Assembly (NCBI RefSeq): GCF_004916905.1
Contig: NZ_SDLV01000014.1
Location: forward strand, 1 to 50,180
Origin: Chryseobacterium candidae
GTDB taxonomy: Bacteria > Bacteroidota > Bacteroidia > Flavobacteriales > Weeksellaceae
Reading direction: 5' to 3'
DNA length: 50,180 nucleotides
Shown here: positions 24,862 through 33,814 of the stretch, one piece after another
Layout: each line of letters opens with the position of its first letter
How positions within the stretch are numbered: the first letter of the stretch is position 1
The notes under the pieces: model-generated
What the model was told of the DNA's origin: nothing
Seen by the model: only the letters and a program-made list of their open reading frames with translations
Databases searched by the model: none
Made by a program: the position numbers and the translations under genes

Positions 24862-26100
24862 GTGAGATTAATTAACGTATATACGAGTTCTTTCAAAGGA
24901 CTCTCGCAGGAGAGTTGGATGCTGGCGTTGGTAATGCTCATCAACAGGGCCGGTTCTATGGTACTTCCGTTTCTGGGAGTTTATATGACCAATCATTTAC
25001 ATTTCAGTATTGAAAATTCCGGAATTGTACTGAGTTTTTTTGGAATAGGTTCGGTCATTGGATCATGGCTGGGCGGTATGATCACGGATAAAATAGGAGA
25101 ATATAGGGTACAGAGCCTGAGTTTACTGCTCAGCGTTCCTTTATTCTGTCTGATTCCGCTTTTTACAACGGAAGCTGGTCTGGCGGGAATTATTTTAGCC
25201 CAAAGTATTGTAAGTGAAACGTTCCGTCCGGCCAACTCGGTGGCGATTACCAAATATGCAAAACCTGAAAATATTACCCGTGCTTTCTCGCTCAATCGTA
25301 TGGCTGTTAATCTTGGATTTTCCATTGGTCCGGCGCTGGGTGGTATTTTGTCGGCTATTTCTTATGAATTTCTGTTTTTCAGCAATGCATTGGCTGCTTT
25401 GCTGGCAGGATTGATGTATATCTGGTTTTTTAAAGACCGTGCAAGACTGGCGAAAGAGAAAGCGAAAAAGATAAAAGAAGCGATTGTTATTAAAAAGGAA
25501 AGCTCACCCTATCGTGACGGTAAATTCTTGATTTACTGCGTATTTTGTATGTTGTTTTCCATATGTTTCTTCCAGTTGTTCAGTACGCTGACGATATTTT
25601 ATAAGGATACAGCACACCTGAGCCAGCAGAATATCGGGTATATTCTCGGATACAGTGGTTTCCTGATTGTACTGCTTGAAATGGGACTGGTACAGATTGC
25701 TGAGAAGTATTTCACATTAGCTTTTACGATGTTGATCGGGACTTTCCTGTGTGGTATTTCCTACGCTATGCTTGCTTTCGATTACAGTTTGATTACGCTT
25801 GTATTGTCTATGACACTGCTTTGTGTAGGAGAAATATGGACCCTCCCTTTTATGTCAACTATTACGGCATTACGTTCGGGAGAAAACAACAAAGGCGCTT
25901 ATATGGGATTGAACGGAATGTCGTTTTCTATTGCCTTTATCATTACACCTTATGTAGGAACACTCATTGCAGAAAAATTAGGATTCAATGTACTATGGAT
26001 CGGAACCGGATTACTTGCAGTATTTATTGCGATTGGCTTTTACTTTATCATTCCATGGATGCTTAAGGATAAAAATAAGGTAGAAAAAGAGATTATATAG
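24862..26100 (+). CDS. MFS transporter (drug/metabolite efflux type)
   Basis: This is a 412-aa polytopic inner-membrane protein with about 12 hydrophobic segments. Between TM2 and TM3 it has the MFS motif A region SWLGGMITDKIGEYR, and NRMAVNLGFSIGPALGGIL (about 150-168) resembles motif C of the 12-TM antiporters. The central loop is Lys-rich (ARLAKEKAKKIKEAIVIKKE). Start is GTG, 28 nt after an exact -7 box. It is transcribed divergently from the AraC regulator near ohyA, so export of a toxic lipid or drug under that regulator is conceivable. Substrate not determinable. Confidence 0.88.
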   Translation: MRLINVYTSSFKGLSQESWMLALVMLINRAGSMVLPFLGVYMTNHLHFSIENSGIVLSFFGIGSVIGSWLGGMITDKIGEYRVQSLSLLLSVPLFCLIPLFTTEAGLAGIILAQSIVSETFRPANSVAITKYAKPENITRAFSLNRMAVNLGFSIGPALGGILSAISYEFLFFSNALAALLAGLMYIWFFKDRARLAKEKAKKIKEAIVIKKESSPYRDGKFLIYCVFCMLFSICFFQLFSTLTIFYKDTAHLSQQNIGYILGYSGFLIVLLEMGLVQIAEKYFTLAFTMLIGTFLCGISYAMLAFDYSLITLVLSMTLLCVGEIWTLPFMSTITALRSGENNKGAYMGLNGMSFSIAFIITPYVGTLIAEKLGFNVLWIGTGLLAVFIAIGFYFIIPWMLKDKNKVEKEII

Positions 26101-26126
26101 GCCTTTGATTCATGAATTTAAAAATA

Positions 26127-26169
26127 AAAAGTTTCCGGGCAATTTCGTAGAAATTGCCCGGAAACTTTT
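26127..26169. terminator. bidirectional terminator between MFS gene and ypdA
   Basis: A perfect 20-bp stem (26127-26146 with 26150-26169) with a 3-nt loop is A-rich on one side and T-rich on the other, so it works in both directions. It sits between convergent genes. Confidence 0.9.
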
Positions 26170-26191
26170 ACTATATACTAGTCGTTTACGA

Positions 26192-27157
26192 TTAAGATTT
26201 TGAAAGAATGGTATTGATGATCATATTCGCGTGAACCCTGGAGTTTTCAATAAACCAAAGATGGGTATCTTTTCCTCCGCAAACTACTCCTGCAAGATAG
26301 AGATTAGAAATATTGGTTTCCATGGTTTCAGGATTATAAAATGGATTGAGGCAGTCGCCGTTGATTTCTATTCCTGAATTTTTCAGGAAGTCAAAATCGG
26401 GAAGATATCCGGTCATGGCCAGTACAAAATCATTGTCAATTTCATGAATTTCTCCTTTTTCATCTTTAAGAATAACAGTATTTTCTTTGATTTCTATCAT
26501 TTCTGCATTAAAATGAGCTTTAATGCTTCCTTCTGCAATTCTGTTTTCAATATCCGGTTTTACCCAATATTTTACACTTTTGGAAATCTCAGAGTGACGG
26601 ACAATCATCGTTACCTCAGCACCTTTTCTATAGGTTTCCAGAGCTGCATCTACAGCAGAATTGCTTGATCCCACTACCACTATTTTCTGCCTTGCATAGG
26701 GATAAGGCTCGGTATAATAATGTTTGACCTTCGGAAGATCTTCACCCGGAATATTCATAAGATTTGGGATATCGTAGAATCCGCTTGCAATCACTACATT
26801 CTTGGCCAAATAGGTTGCTTTCGTCGTTTTAATCTCAAATATTTCAGCATTTTTTGAAACATTCAATACCTTTTCATAGAGGTTGATATTTAGTTTTTTC
26901 TGTCGGGCAATTCCCTGATAGTATTCCAGAGCTTCCTGTCTTCCCGGTTTGGGAGCCGCGGAAATAAAAGGAATTTCATCAATTTCCAGTTTTTCAGCAG
27001 TAGAGAAAAAGCGCATGTATAAAGGATAATTGTACAGTGAGTTGACAATGGTTCCTTTTTCTATGATTAAATGAGTAAGGTTGTTTTTTTGAGCTTCAAT
27101 AGCACAGTTTAGGCCGATAGGCCCGGCTCCGATAATGAGAGTGTCCAAAATTTCCAT
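26192..27157 (-). CDS. ypdA: YpdA-type FAD/NADPH disulfide reductase
   Basis: This flavoprotein of about 321 aa starts at the ATG giving MEILDTLIIGAGPIGLNCAI; the longer frame adds 14 residues upstream of the predicted promoter and is rejected. GAGPIG is the FAD dinucleotide motif, and a second Rossmann motif VVVGSSNSAVDAALETYRKG (about 155-174) binds NADPH. SLYNYPLYMRFFSTAEKLEI is typical of YpdA proteins, which reduce bacillithiol disulfide. Bacillithiol is made by many Bacteroidota, so a redox role is likely. It lies convergent with the MFS gene. Confidence 0.88.
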   Translation of the reverse strand: MEILDTLIIGAGPIGLNCAIEAQKNNLTHLIIEKGTIVNSLYNYPLYMRFFSTAEKLEIDEIPFISAAPKPGRQEALEYYQGIARQKKLNINLYEKVLNVSKNAEIFEIKTTKATYLAKNVVIASGFYDIPNLMNIPGEDLPKVKHYYTEPYPYARQKIVVVGSSNSAVDAALETYRKGAEVTMIVRHSEISKSVKYWVKPDIENRIAEGSIKAHFNAEMIEIKENTVILKDEKGEIHEIDNDFVLAMTGYLPDFDFLKNSGIEINGDCLNPFYNPETMETNISNLYLAGVVCGGKDTHLWFIENSRVHANMIINTILSKS

Positions 27158-27161
27158 ACAA

Positions 27162-27169
27162 CAAAGGTA
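27162..27169 (-). promoter_or_regulatory. -7 box for ypdA, implying a very short leader
   Basis: On the minus strand TACCTTTG matches TAnnTTTG exactly and ends 4 nt before the ypdA ATG. Transcription would start at or next to the start codon, giving a leaderless or nearly leaderless message. No -33 TTG at standard distance. Confidence 0.4.
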
Positions 27170-27270
27170 CGGCTGAAATTGTAAATTATGAATTATCATT
27201 TATCATTTATGAATTATAGCGGTTGGCATCAGTTTTGGTACTCTTTTTATCCACCAAAAAAACTTATCAT

Positions 27271-27930
27271 ATGAAAAAGAAAATTATTCCTCTATTAGCT
27301 ATGAGTACAGTATTAGTTCTCAGTGTTGCTACAGCCTGTAAAAAAGAGGCTGGCAAACCTGTTCCCAATCAAATTGATTCCATTGCACAGAATAGAGTTG
27401 ACAGTGCTGGAACCGTTCAAAATAACGTTAATAAAGAAGCTGTTTTAAAACAGACCAATGATGAGGTTTTAAAAGCTTTAAAAGATAAAGATTATACCAC
27501 TTTTGCCTCTTTGATTCACCCTGAAAAAGGAGTGCGCTTTTCTATGTATGCTTATGTGGATGTAAAAGAAGATAAACATTTTTCTAAAGCAGATTTTGAG
27601 AAATATCAACCTACCAAAACCTTGTTTACATGGGGGGCACACGATGGTTCGGGTGATCCTTATAAAGCGACGATCAACGACTATCTTAGTAAATGGGTAT
27701 TTTCTAAAGATTTTACTACGTCACAATATTCAGTTAATAAATTCATTGGTGGAGGTAATTCTCTGAATAATTTAAAGGAAATCTATCCTAAAGATGACTT
27801 CACTGAAAACTATATTAAAGGAACCGAAAAATATGGTAATATGGACTGGAAAACGGTTCGTTTTGTATTTGAAGAATTTCAGGGTAAATATTATCTGGTT
27901 GCTGTTTTGAACGATCAGTGGACGATATAG
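27271..27930 (+). CDS. lipoprotein of unknown function
   Basis: This protein of about 219 aa starts at ATG 27271 (MKKKIIPLLAMSTVLVLSVA), giving a lipoprotein signal peptide with lipobox ATAC (Cys about residue 23); the longer frame from 27223 would bury the signal. The mature protein has a helical first part (VNKEAVLKQTNDEVLKALKD) and a compact fold with YTTFASLIHPEKGVRFSMYA and GKYYLVAVLNDQWTI. The layout resembles NTF2-like lipoproteins, but I do not recognise a named family. It is divergent from ypdA and ends at a hairpin shared with a glycosyltransferase gene. Confidence 0.8.
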   Translation: MKKKIIPLLAMSTVLVLSVATACKKEAGKPVPNQIDSIAQNRVDSAGTVQNNVNKEAVLKQTNDEVLKALKDKDYTTFASLIHPEKGVRFSMYAYVDVKEDKHFSKADFEKYQPTKTLFTWGAHDGSGDPYKATINDYLSKWVFSKDFTTSQYSVNKFIGGGNSLNNLKEIYPKDDFTENYIKGTEKYGNMDWKTVRFVFEEFQGKYYLVAVLNDQWTI

Positions 27931-27945
27931 AAACAAGAAGCAGGT

Positions 27946-27988
27946 GCTGGAATTAAACTTCCAGCCTCTAACTTCCATTTTTTTTTAT
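27946..27988. terminator. hairpin between lipoprotein and glycosyltransferase genes
   Basis: A 7-bp stem GCTGGAA/TTCCAGC (27946-27952 with 27959-27965) has a 6-nt loop. A T run at 27978-27986 lies a few bases later and overlaps the stop of the convergent glycosyltransferase gene. Confidence 0.5.
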
Positions 27989-29277
27989 TTCAAAACCTCA
28001 GTCAATTGACTGGTAAGGTTTTTTCTTGAAAACTGTTCAATATTTTGAGTGTTTTTGAGAAGGCTGCCATTTTTCCAAAGTTCAAATTTTTCAAGAATAA
28101 ACTTTTTTACCGTTTCTGTATCCTGATAATTAAAGTGTTTTCCTGCCTGTGTTTCCTCAAGAATTTTTGCCACATCAGCTTTTTCAGGCCCGAAGGAGAG
28201 AATCTGTTTTCCTGAAGCCAGATATTCAAATATTTTTCCGGGGATGATTCCTTTTGAAGATTCATTTGGGAAGTTAGTGATAAGAAGCATGTCAGAATTT
28301 TGCATTTCTTCTACCGCTTTACCATGAGCCAGATATCCAAGATTCAAAATATGATTTTTTAAATTCGAATTTTCAATAGCACTCAGAATTTTATCATCTA
28401 TTCTTCCTACAAACTTCAATGTAAAATCATCTGCAAAATCAGCGTTTTCCTTGATCAGTTCATCAAGTGCTTTCCATAGATTTTCTGGATTTCTAAGTTG
28501 CTCTAAAACTCCGATATAACTAAGTGTAAATTTATTTTCACCCTTTTGTCCTTTCGCTTTTTCGTCCGAATCACTTTCATCAAATCCATTTGTAATGCAA
28601 ACGGCATTAGCTCCTGCTTTTCTGAAGTTTTCAGCATCGGTATAACTTGTTGCCAGCGTGATGTCTGCATTTTTAAATACAGCACTTTCCAGCTGACGGT
28701 GTTTTTTATCCGAGCTTTTGGTTAATTTCAGATGTTTGTAATAAGAAATCTCTGTCCATGGATCACGGAAATCGGCAATCCATTTCAGGTTCGGTATTTT
28801 ATTTTTCAATCCTAAACCAATCAAATGGAGCGAGTGGGGCGGACCTGATGTTACAATGGTATCTATGTTATTTTCTTTCAGGTATTTTTCTAAAAATGCA
28901 ATAGAAGGTTTTACCCAAAAAACTCTGGCATCAGGAATGAAAAAGTTACCTCTTACCCAAATTGAAAGTCTGGATTTCCAGCTTTGGTTTTTTCCAACAT
29001 CAAACTGTCCCGCTTTAAATTTTTTATTGCTTTTGTTCAGTTTTTCAGCCAGTTGATAAGGTTCCCAGATTTTGGTTCTTACCATCTCAATATTTTCAGG
29101 AACGTCTTTCATCAACGTTTCGTCCAGCAATGGATAACTTGGATTTTCCGGAGTATAGATGATCGGTTTCCAGCCAAAATCTGGCAGATATTTTGCAAAT
29201 TTCAGCCACCTTTGAACACCAGGACCTCCCGCAGGAGGCCAGTAATATGTGATAATCAATATTTTCTTCTGTTCCAT
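27985..29277 (-). CDS. GT4-type glycosyltransferase
   Basis: This 430-aa cytosolic protein has a GT-B fold: the N-terminal entry KKILIITYYWPPAGGPGVQR is the glycine-rich acceptor-domain loop, followed by ADFRDPWTEI. The C-terminal donor half contains FTLSYIGVLEQLRNPENLWK, KFVGRID and the sugar-nucleotide block ESSKGIIPGKIFEYLASGKQ (E-x7-E-like). It probably builds a cell-surface polysaccharide or glycan, but no polysaccharide cluster surrounds it. The short GIY-YIG gene and its repeat lie upstream. Confidence 0.88.
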   Translation of the reverse strand: MEQKKILIITYYWPPAGGPGVQRWLKFAKYLPDFGWKPIIYTPENPSYPLLDETLMKDVPENIEMVRTKIWEPYQLAEKLNKSNKKFKAGQFDVGKNQSWKSRLSIWVRGNFFIPDARVFWVKPSIAFLEKYLKENNIDTIVTSGPPHSLHLIGLGLKNKIPNLKWIADFRDPWTEISYYKHLKLTKSSDKKHRQLESAVFKNADITLATSYTDAENFRKAGANAVCITNGFDESDSDEKAKGQKGENKFTLSYIGVLEQLRNPENLWKALDELIKENADFADDFTLKFVGRIDDKILSAIENSNLKNHILNLGYLAHGKAVEEMQNSDMLLITNFPNESSKGIIPGKIFEYLASGKQILSFGPEKADVAKILEETQAGKHFNYQDTETVKKFILEKFELWKNGSLLKNTQNIEQFSRKNLTSQLTEVLK

Positions 29278-29296
29278 TTATTTACTTAATGGTCTT

Positions 29297-29335
29297 TGTC
29301 ATTCTGAACGAAGCGTAGCGCAGTGAAGAATCTCA
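29297..29335 (+). repeat. left arm of 39-nt inverted repeat around the GIY-YIG gene
   Basis: This 39-nt arm begins TGTCATTCTGAACGAAGCGT and ends GAAGAATCTCA. It matches the reverse complement of 29643-29681 at 35 of 39 positions, all four differences being transitions. Each arm can itself fold (ATTCT pairs with AGAAT, GCG with CGC). The stop codon of the GIY-YIG gene (29333-29335) lies in its last three bases. Confidence 0.85.
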
Positions 29336-29641
29336 CTCTATCTCTTCATTGAGAAATTTCCAATCTGGATTGAATTCTTTAATTAAGTTTTCTTTCTTTT
29401 GTCTGGTCCAGCCTTTTATTTGTTTCTCTCTATTTATTGCTGTCTCAATGTCACCAAAATGTTCAAAATATATTAAATAAAAGCATTTATATCTTGAGGT
29501 GAAGCTTTTTTCAACAGCTTCTGGATTTTTATGCCAGTATAGTCTGTTCTTCAAATCGTTGTTGACTCCTGTATATAATACTGTCTTTGTTTTATTAGTC
29601 AGTATGTAAACATAGTAATTATGAGTGCCTAACGTTTTCAT
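29333..29641 (-). CDS. GIY-YIG nuclease domain protein
   Basis: This 102-aa single-domain protein of the UPF0213/YhbQ size class begins with NYYVYILTNKTKTVLYTGVN, carrying the two motifs as YVYIL and YTGV. RLYWHKN supplies the conserved Arg/His region and INREKQIKGWTRQKKENLIK the C-terminal helix with the catalytic Glu. Such domains cut DNA or RNA with one metal ion. The gene is bracketed closely by the arms of a 39-nt inverted repeat: the stop lies inside one arm and the start is one base from the other. This packaging suggests a small mobile or repeat-processing unit. Confidence 0.9.
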   Translation of the reverse strand: MKTLGTHNYYVYILTNKTKTVLYTGVNNDLKNRLYWHKNPEAVEKSFTSRYKCFYLIYFEHFGDIETAINREKQIKGWTRQKKENLIKEFNPDWKFLNEEIE

Positions 29642-29642
29642 T

Positions 29643-29681
29643 TGAGATTCTTCATTACGCTATGCTTCATTCAGAATGACA
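29643..29681 (-). repeat. right arm of 39-nt inverted repeat around the GIY-YIG gene
   Basis: Inverted partner of 29297-29335 (35/39 match). On the minus strand it begins TGTCATTCTGAATGAAGCAT and ends GAAGAATCTCA, one base before the ATG of the GIY-YIG gene, so it also forms the 5' leader of that gene. Sequences of the form 'TGTCATTCTGA...GAAGAATCTC' recur widely in Bacteroidota genomes as intergenic repeats. Confidence 0.85.
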
Positions 29682-29724
29682 TTCGTAATATTATTTAAAA
29701 ACCTTATTATACTGTTTAAGCTTT

Positions 29725-32256
29725 TTATTCAGCTGCAATCTCTTTTTTCTTGTTCTTATTCATCCAGAAAAGTCCAAATGCTGCCAACAGGATAAATAAT
29801 CCGAATGAAAGAAGAGAAAGCCATTTCCCTTTTTCAATCACTTCAGGTTCAAAAACCATTCTGATATGGTGGTTTCCTGCCGGAACATGTACGGCACGAA
29901 GCAAATAATCTGCTTTGATGTAAGGAACTTCTTTCTCATCTACTAACACTTTCCATCCATGAGGATAATACACTTCAGAGAATACAGCCAATTGAGGCGT
30001 CTTCGACTGAGATTTAAATTCAAGTTCGTTAGGCTGGTATTTTATGAGAGTAATAAATGCTGTAGAATCTGCCTGAACCGGTTTGTTATCAAAATATGAT
30101 TTGTCAGATGAAGAAATGACAGCCGTTTTTTTGTTGTCTATAGTCCCGATAGCTTTTATTTCCTGGTTAGGAGTATCTACAAATTTTAAATCACTTACAA
30201 ACCATGCATTTCCGTTGGCTTTTGGATTAGGAACAACCTGTGGCTGCTCAGGGCCTCCGAAAACCATGTATTTGGCATTTAATAAGTTTAAAATATTAGG
30301 TGTTTTTACACTGTCGACACTATTAATGTATTCATTTAGTACATCATCGTATCTTCTTAATTTAACTGCGTGATAACCTCCAATGGAAGCCTTAAAATAA
30401 GACGTATTGGTTTCACTGGTTACACCCAGTGTCTGGTTGTAAATTCTGTAGTGCGTTTTGTCTTTTTCAGCAATCGTTTCCAATGTTTTGTTGATGTTGA
30501 CATTGGATAAAATAGATTCCAGATTTGGATTTCCCTGAACTTTTTCAGCCAGCAGATCTGAGCTTTCTGTCTGGAAAGGATTTTCAGCAAAGATTTTATC
30601 TACGTAGTTTTCATCGTTTAAGTAACGCTTATTTACCGTCCAAAGGTCAAATAAACTTACAAGCCCAATCACTACCAAAGCAATATTCTGATTAAGCTTT
30701 TTCTTTAAAGTTAAGAATAAAGCAGCTGCAGCAATCGCTACATAGATGAATGCTTTTATCGCATCTATTCTGAATAGTTTATATCTTTCATCTACAAGAT
30801 AATCGAGAAGGAATGGAGGGAAGTAGGTTTTTTCGCTTTCTGTAGCAAAGCCTAACAATGACTTTCCAAAGATTAAAAGAATCAATAAAAATCCTAACGT
30901 TCCGCCTCCTACATACATCAGAATTTTCTGCTTATATTCTTCAGTCAACTTTTCATCTGTAAAGAATCTGTATAATCCCAGAATAGCAATTAGCGGGAAT
31001 AATAACTCTACTACCACTAAGATGGATGAAGGAGCTCTGAATTTATTATAGAACGGTACATAATCGATAAAGAAATCCGATAATGGCATAAAGTTACTTC
31101 CCCAAGCCAGTAAAATGGTCAGGATGGAAGCTCCCAAAATCCAGTAACGGTATTTTTTTGAAGCAAAAAAGAATCCTAATAAGGCAAGGAAACATACAAT
31201 AGCTCCCTGATAGGCTGGTCCGGAAGTTCCCGGCTGGTCTCCCCAGTAGGTTACCCCGCTGAAACCTTTGGAAATTCTATCCATTTCTGCCTGTGAACCT
31301 ACATTTTCCTGAACCAGTTCCTGAACTCTGTTCATGATTTCTTTTCCTTCAGGTTCCTGGCTTCCTCCACCCATTAATCTTGGAATGAAAAGGTTTAAAG
31401 TTTCCAGTTGCCCATAGCTCCACATCAGCATGCTCTCTTTGTCCATTCCGGATTTTCCTGAAGTATGGCTGTCGTTCGTTAAAATCTGTTTTCCACGAAC
31501 CGTTTCTTTTACATATTCAGAATTGGCCATGATTCTTTGTGAATTCATTCCAACTCCAATAACACATGATGCCGCAATAATTCCTGATGAAATAAGGAAA
31601 TGTTTCATCGGTGTCTTTTTCTGGATGGCTCTGATGAGTTCAGATAGGAATAAGAATGCTAAAGCAAGGAACAGATAATAGGTCATCTGTGGGTGGTTCG
31701 CAGCAATTTGAAGACCCATAAAAAGGGTAGTGACAATGAATCCCCAGATGTATTGTTTTCTGATATACACCAGTAAAATTCCGGCCAGCAGCGGTGCAAA
31801 ATATTCAATGGTATTGACTTTACCATTATGTCCGGCGGCAATAATGATATAAAAATAGGTGGAAAGCCCGAAGAAAGTGGCTCCTAAGAGTGCATATTTC
31901 CAATTTCTGACTACTACCATTCCCAAAAGGAAAAAACCTGCAAACAGCAGGAAGAGATAATTAACCGGCCTTGGCAGGAAATTCAGATTGCTGTCGATTT
32001 TTTTGATGATGTCACCTTTGAACTGGCTTCCCATCTGATAAGTCGGCATTCCCCCAAACATGGAGTCACTCCAATAGGTCTCATTTCCGGTATTAGCTCT
32101 ATAATCGAGCAGTTCTTTTGCTCCTCCTCTGTATTGCACGATATCGTGCTGGAAAAGCTGTTTCCCTGAAAATACAGGAGTGGAATATAAAAATGCTAAA
32201 ACTATAAATACTACTAATGAAGCTGCAATATAAATTAAGTTTTTATTTTTTGCCAT
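29725..32256 (-). CDS. YfhO family polytopic membrane protein
   Basis: This 843-aa protein has a signal-anchor start (LIYIAASLVVFIVLAFLYST) and about a dozen transmembrane helices over residues 10-560. A large extracytoplasmic domain follows (about 570-800; VFSEVYYPHGWKVLVDEKEV), then a final helix and a Lys-rich tail (MNKNKKKEIAAE). The long first loop (FQHDIVQYRGGAKELLDYRA, SMFGGMPTYQM) is typical of YfhO proteins, GT-C-like glycosyltransferases that in Firmicutes add sugars to teichoic acid. The acceptor in Bacteroidota is unknown. DUF4834 and DUF6263 genes follow upstream on the same strand and may be co-transcribed (32-64 nt gaps). Confidence 0.88.
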   Translation of the reverse strand: MAKNKNLIYIAASLVVFIVLAFLYSTPVFSGKQLFQHDIVQYRGGAKELLDYRANTGNETYWSDSMFGGMPTYQMGSQFKGDIIKKIDSNLNFLPRPVNYLFLLFAGFFLLGMVVVRNWKYALLGATFFGLSTYFYIIIAAGHNGKVNTIEYFAPLLAGILLVYIRKQYIWGFIVTTLFMGLQIAANHPQMTYYLFLALAFLFLSELIRAIQKKTPMKHFLISSGIIAASCVIGVGMNSQRIMANSEYVKETVRGKQILTNDSHTSGKSGMDKESMLMWSYGQLETLNLFIPRLMGGGSQEPEGKEIMNRVQELVQENVGSQAEMDRISKGFSGVTYWGDQPGTSGPAYQGAIVCFLALLGFFFASKKYRYWILGASILTILLAWGSNFMPLSDFFIDYVPFYNKFRAPSSILVVVELLFPLIAILGLYRFFTDEKLTEEYKQKILMYVGGGTLGFLLILLIFGKSLLGFATESEKTYFPPFLLDYLVDERYKLFRIDAIKAFIYVAIAAAALFLTLKKKLNQNIALVVIGLVSLFDLWTVNKRYLNDENYVDKIFAENPFQTESSDLLAEKVQGNPNLESILSNVNINKTLETIAEKDKTHYRIYNQTLGVTSETNTSYFKASIGGYHAVKLRRYDDVLNEYINSVDSVKTPNILNLLNAKYMVFGGPEQPQVVPNPKANGNAWFVSDLKFVDTPNQEIKAIGTIDNKKTAVISSSDKSYFDNKPVQADSTAFITLIKYQPNELEFKSQSKTPQLAVFSEVYYPHGWKVLVDEKEVPYIKADYLLRAVHVPAGNHHIRMVFEPEVIEKGKWLSLLSFGLFILLAAFGLFWMNKNKKKEIAAE

Positions 32257-32287
32257 GCTGGTTATTATCTTTTATTTCTTGGAATTT

Positions 32288-32518
32288 TTACCTTTTGTCC
32301 TTACTCTCTTTCACCTCTTCGTAGTCTACCGTTTCTGCATCCCAGTTAAGGTTCTGTTGGTTATTCTTATTCGAGTTGTGTAGATCCTGCTGTTTGTTAT
32401 TCTGGTTATCATTATTGAAACGATAGCTGTAGAATGTCTTAAAGAAAATTCTTTTCAGAATATTCCAGACAAAGAAAATAATAATGGCAGAGAGTACTAA
32501 CTCAAGAATGTACTTCAT
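32288..32518 (-). CDS. DUF4834-like small membrane protein
   Basis: This 76-aa protein has one N-terminal transmembrane helix (about 3-22; YILELVLSAIIIFFVWNILK), a short basic segment, then an Asn/Gln-rich disordered tail ending in acidic/basic residues (DAETVDYEEVKESKDKR). This pattern is that of DUF4834, a small family of Flavobacteriia. No function is known. It lies 32 nt upstream of yfhO. Confidence 0.75.
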   Translation of the reverse strand: MKYILELVLSAIIIFFVWNILKRIFFKTFYSYRFNNDNQNNKQQDLHNSNKNNQQNLNWDAETVDYEEVKESKDKR

Positions 32519-32581
32519 AATTTTTTTGTTTAAAGTTCAGGGCTTAACATGTAAACTTTAAACCCTGAATGTTTATTCAAG

Positions 32582-33631
32582 TTATTTGGCAGATGGGTTT
32601 ACCATTACCGAAGAATTGGAAACGCTCTTCATAGACTGAGATTGTTTTCCATCTGAAATGGTTTCTATCTGAGTTGTTTTTACGTTGATATTCTGGTTGG
32701 TAATCCATCCAGTACTTTCGTCAAATTTAATGGTTCCGTTCTGAACCAGTTCACTGCTCAGGCTGTGTGTAATGGGCCCTTGAGCTTTCTTTTCTGTTTT
32801 CTTAGGAATCCCTCCGGTTACTGCAATTTCTGCTGCTCCGTTTCCTAAACTTTTAAGCACATAATTCGATGTTACTTTTACGCTTCCGCTTGGGTCAGCA
32901 TTTTCAGAAGTTGACCACTTTTCTCCCATTTTTACTCCTTTTTTAGGAATAATCATCAGGTTTTTATGGAACTGATCTTTCAGTACTTTTTCGTTGAATG
33001 ACTGCTTAAGGCTCGCTACTACGCTTGCTTTTTCATTGGCATCTTTGATAAGTGTACCTACGGCGTTACCTACTTTTGTGTAAACAGCATCAAATCCGGT
33101 AATAGAAATTACATTCCCTTTTGTATCCATCTTCATCTGAAGTTTGTTTCCGGTAAGCGCTTTGTTGACATTCCAGATCATTTTAAGATCATCTTCTTTA
33201 GGAAGAGGAAGTTTAGTGTCTACTACTACCGTTTTTCCCTGTGCTGACTGAGAACTTCTCTTTGCTACAAGGTTAAGGGTCATCTCATATACGTTTCCTT
33301 TGATGTCATCCACTACAAAATTCATTTCATCTGTAGATTCGCTGGTAGCCGTGATAGATTTTCCCTGAGGATCTGTCATCGTTTTTACATCCCTCTGATA
33401 AGTGGTAAGTGGATATGTCTTTCCTTTTTCTAATTTGAAAGTCTGTGTAATAACTCCCGCAGAGTCTTTAATTGCCGGATTTTCTGCCACTTTTGCTACA
33501 GAATCAGCAGGAACTTCTATAGTTACTGTCTTTCCGGTTTTAGGATCTACTTTTGTTATTTTTGCCGTTTCTTTTTTACAGGATACAAGGGCTATTGATG
33601 ATATAAGCGCAAGCGCTGCAATGTTCTTCAT
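32582..33631 (-). CDS. DUF6263-like lipoprotein
   Basis: This 349-aa lipoprotein has signal peptide MKNIAALALISSIALVSCKK with lipidated Cys at about 18. The mature protein is rich in Lys, Thr and Val, with antiparallel beta segments such as VYEMTLNLVAKRSSQ and LKMIWNVNKALTGNKLQMKM. GKVISITG-like text (TKGNVISITGFDAVYTKVGN) and PKKGVKMGEKWSTSENADPS fit the DUF6263 pattern. Probably anchored in a periplasm-facing membrane. No function known. Confidence 0.75.
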   Translation of the reverse strand: MKNIAALALISSIALVSCKKETAKITKVDPKTGKTVTIEVPADSVAKVAENPAIKDSAGVITQTFKLEKGKTYPLTTYQRDVKTMTDPQGKSITATSESTDEMNFVVDDIKGNVYEMTLNLVAKRSSQSAQGKTVVVDTKLPLPKEDDLKMIWNVNKALTGNKLQMKMDTKGNVISITGFDAVYTKVGNAVGTLIKDANEKASVVASLKQSFNEKVLKDQFHKNLMIIPKKGVKMGEKWSTSENADPSGSVKVTSNYVLKSLGNGAAEIAVTGGIPKKTEKKAQGPITHSLSSELVQNGTIKFDESTGWITNQNINVKTTQIETISDGKQSQSMKSVSNSSVMVNPSAK

Positions 33632-33814
33632 TTGATTTTTTTAACTTTATTTTTTACTACTATTTCTTAATCCGCAATATCATGCGGTTTTGCTTCATAT
33701 TCTCCACCTGATTCATTGGAGAAGATTATGATTCTGTATTTTTGACAGATAAATCTGAAATACATATAAAAATAATATCCTCACAATACTGCAGCGTGAT
33801 TGTATTGCCCTGGT

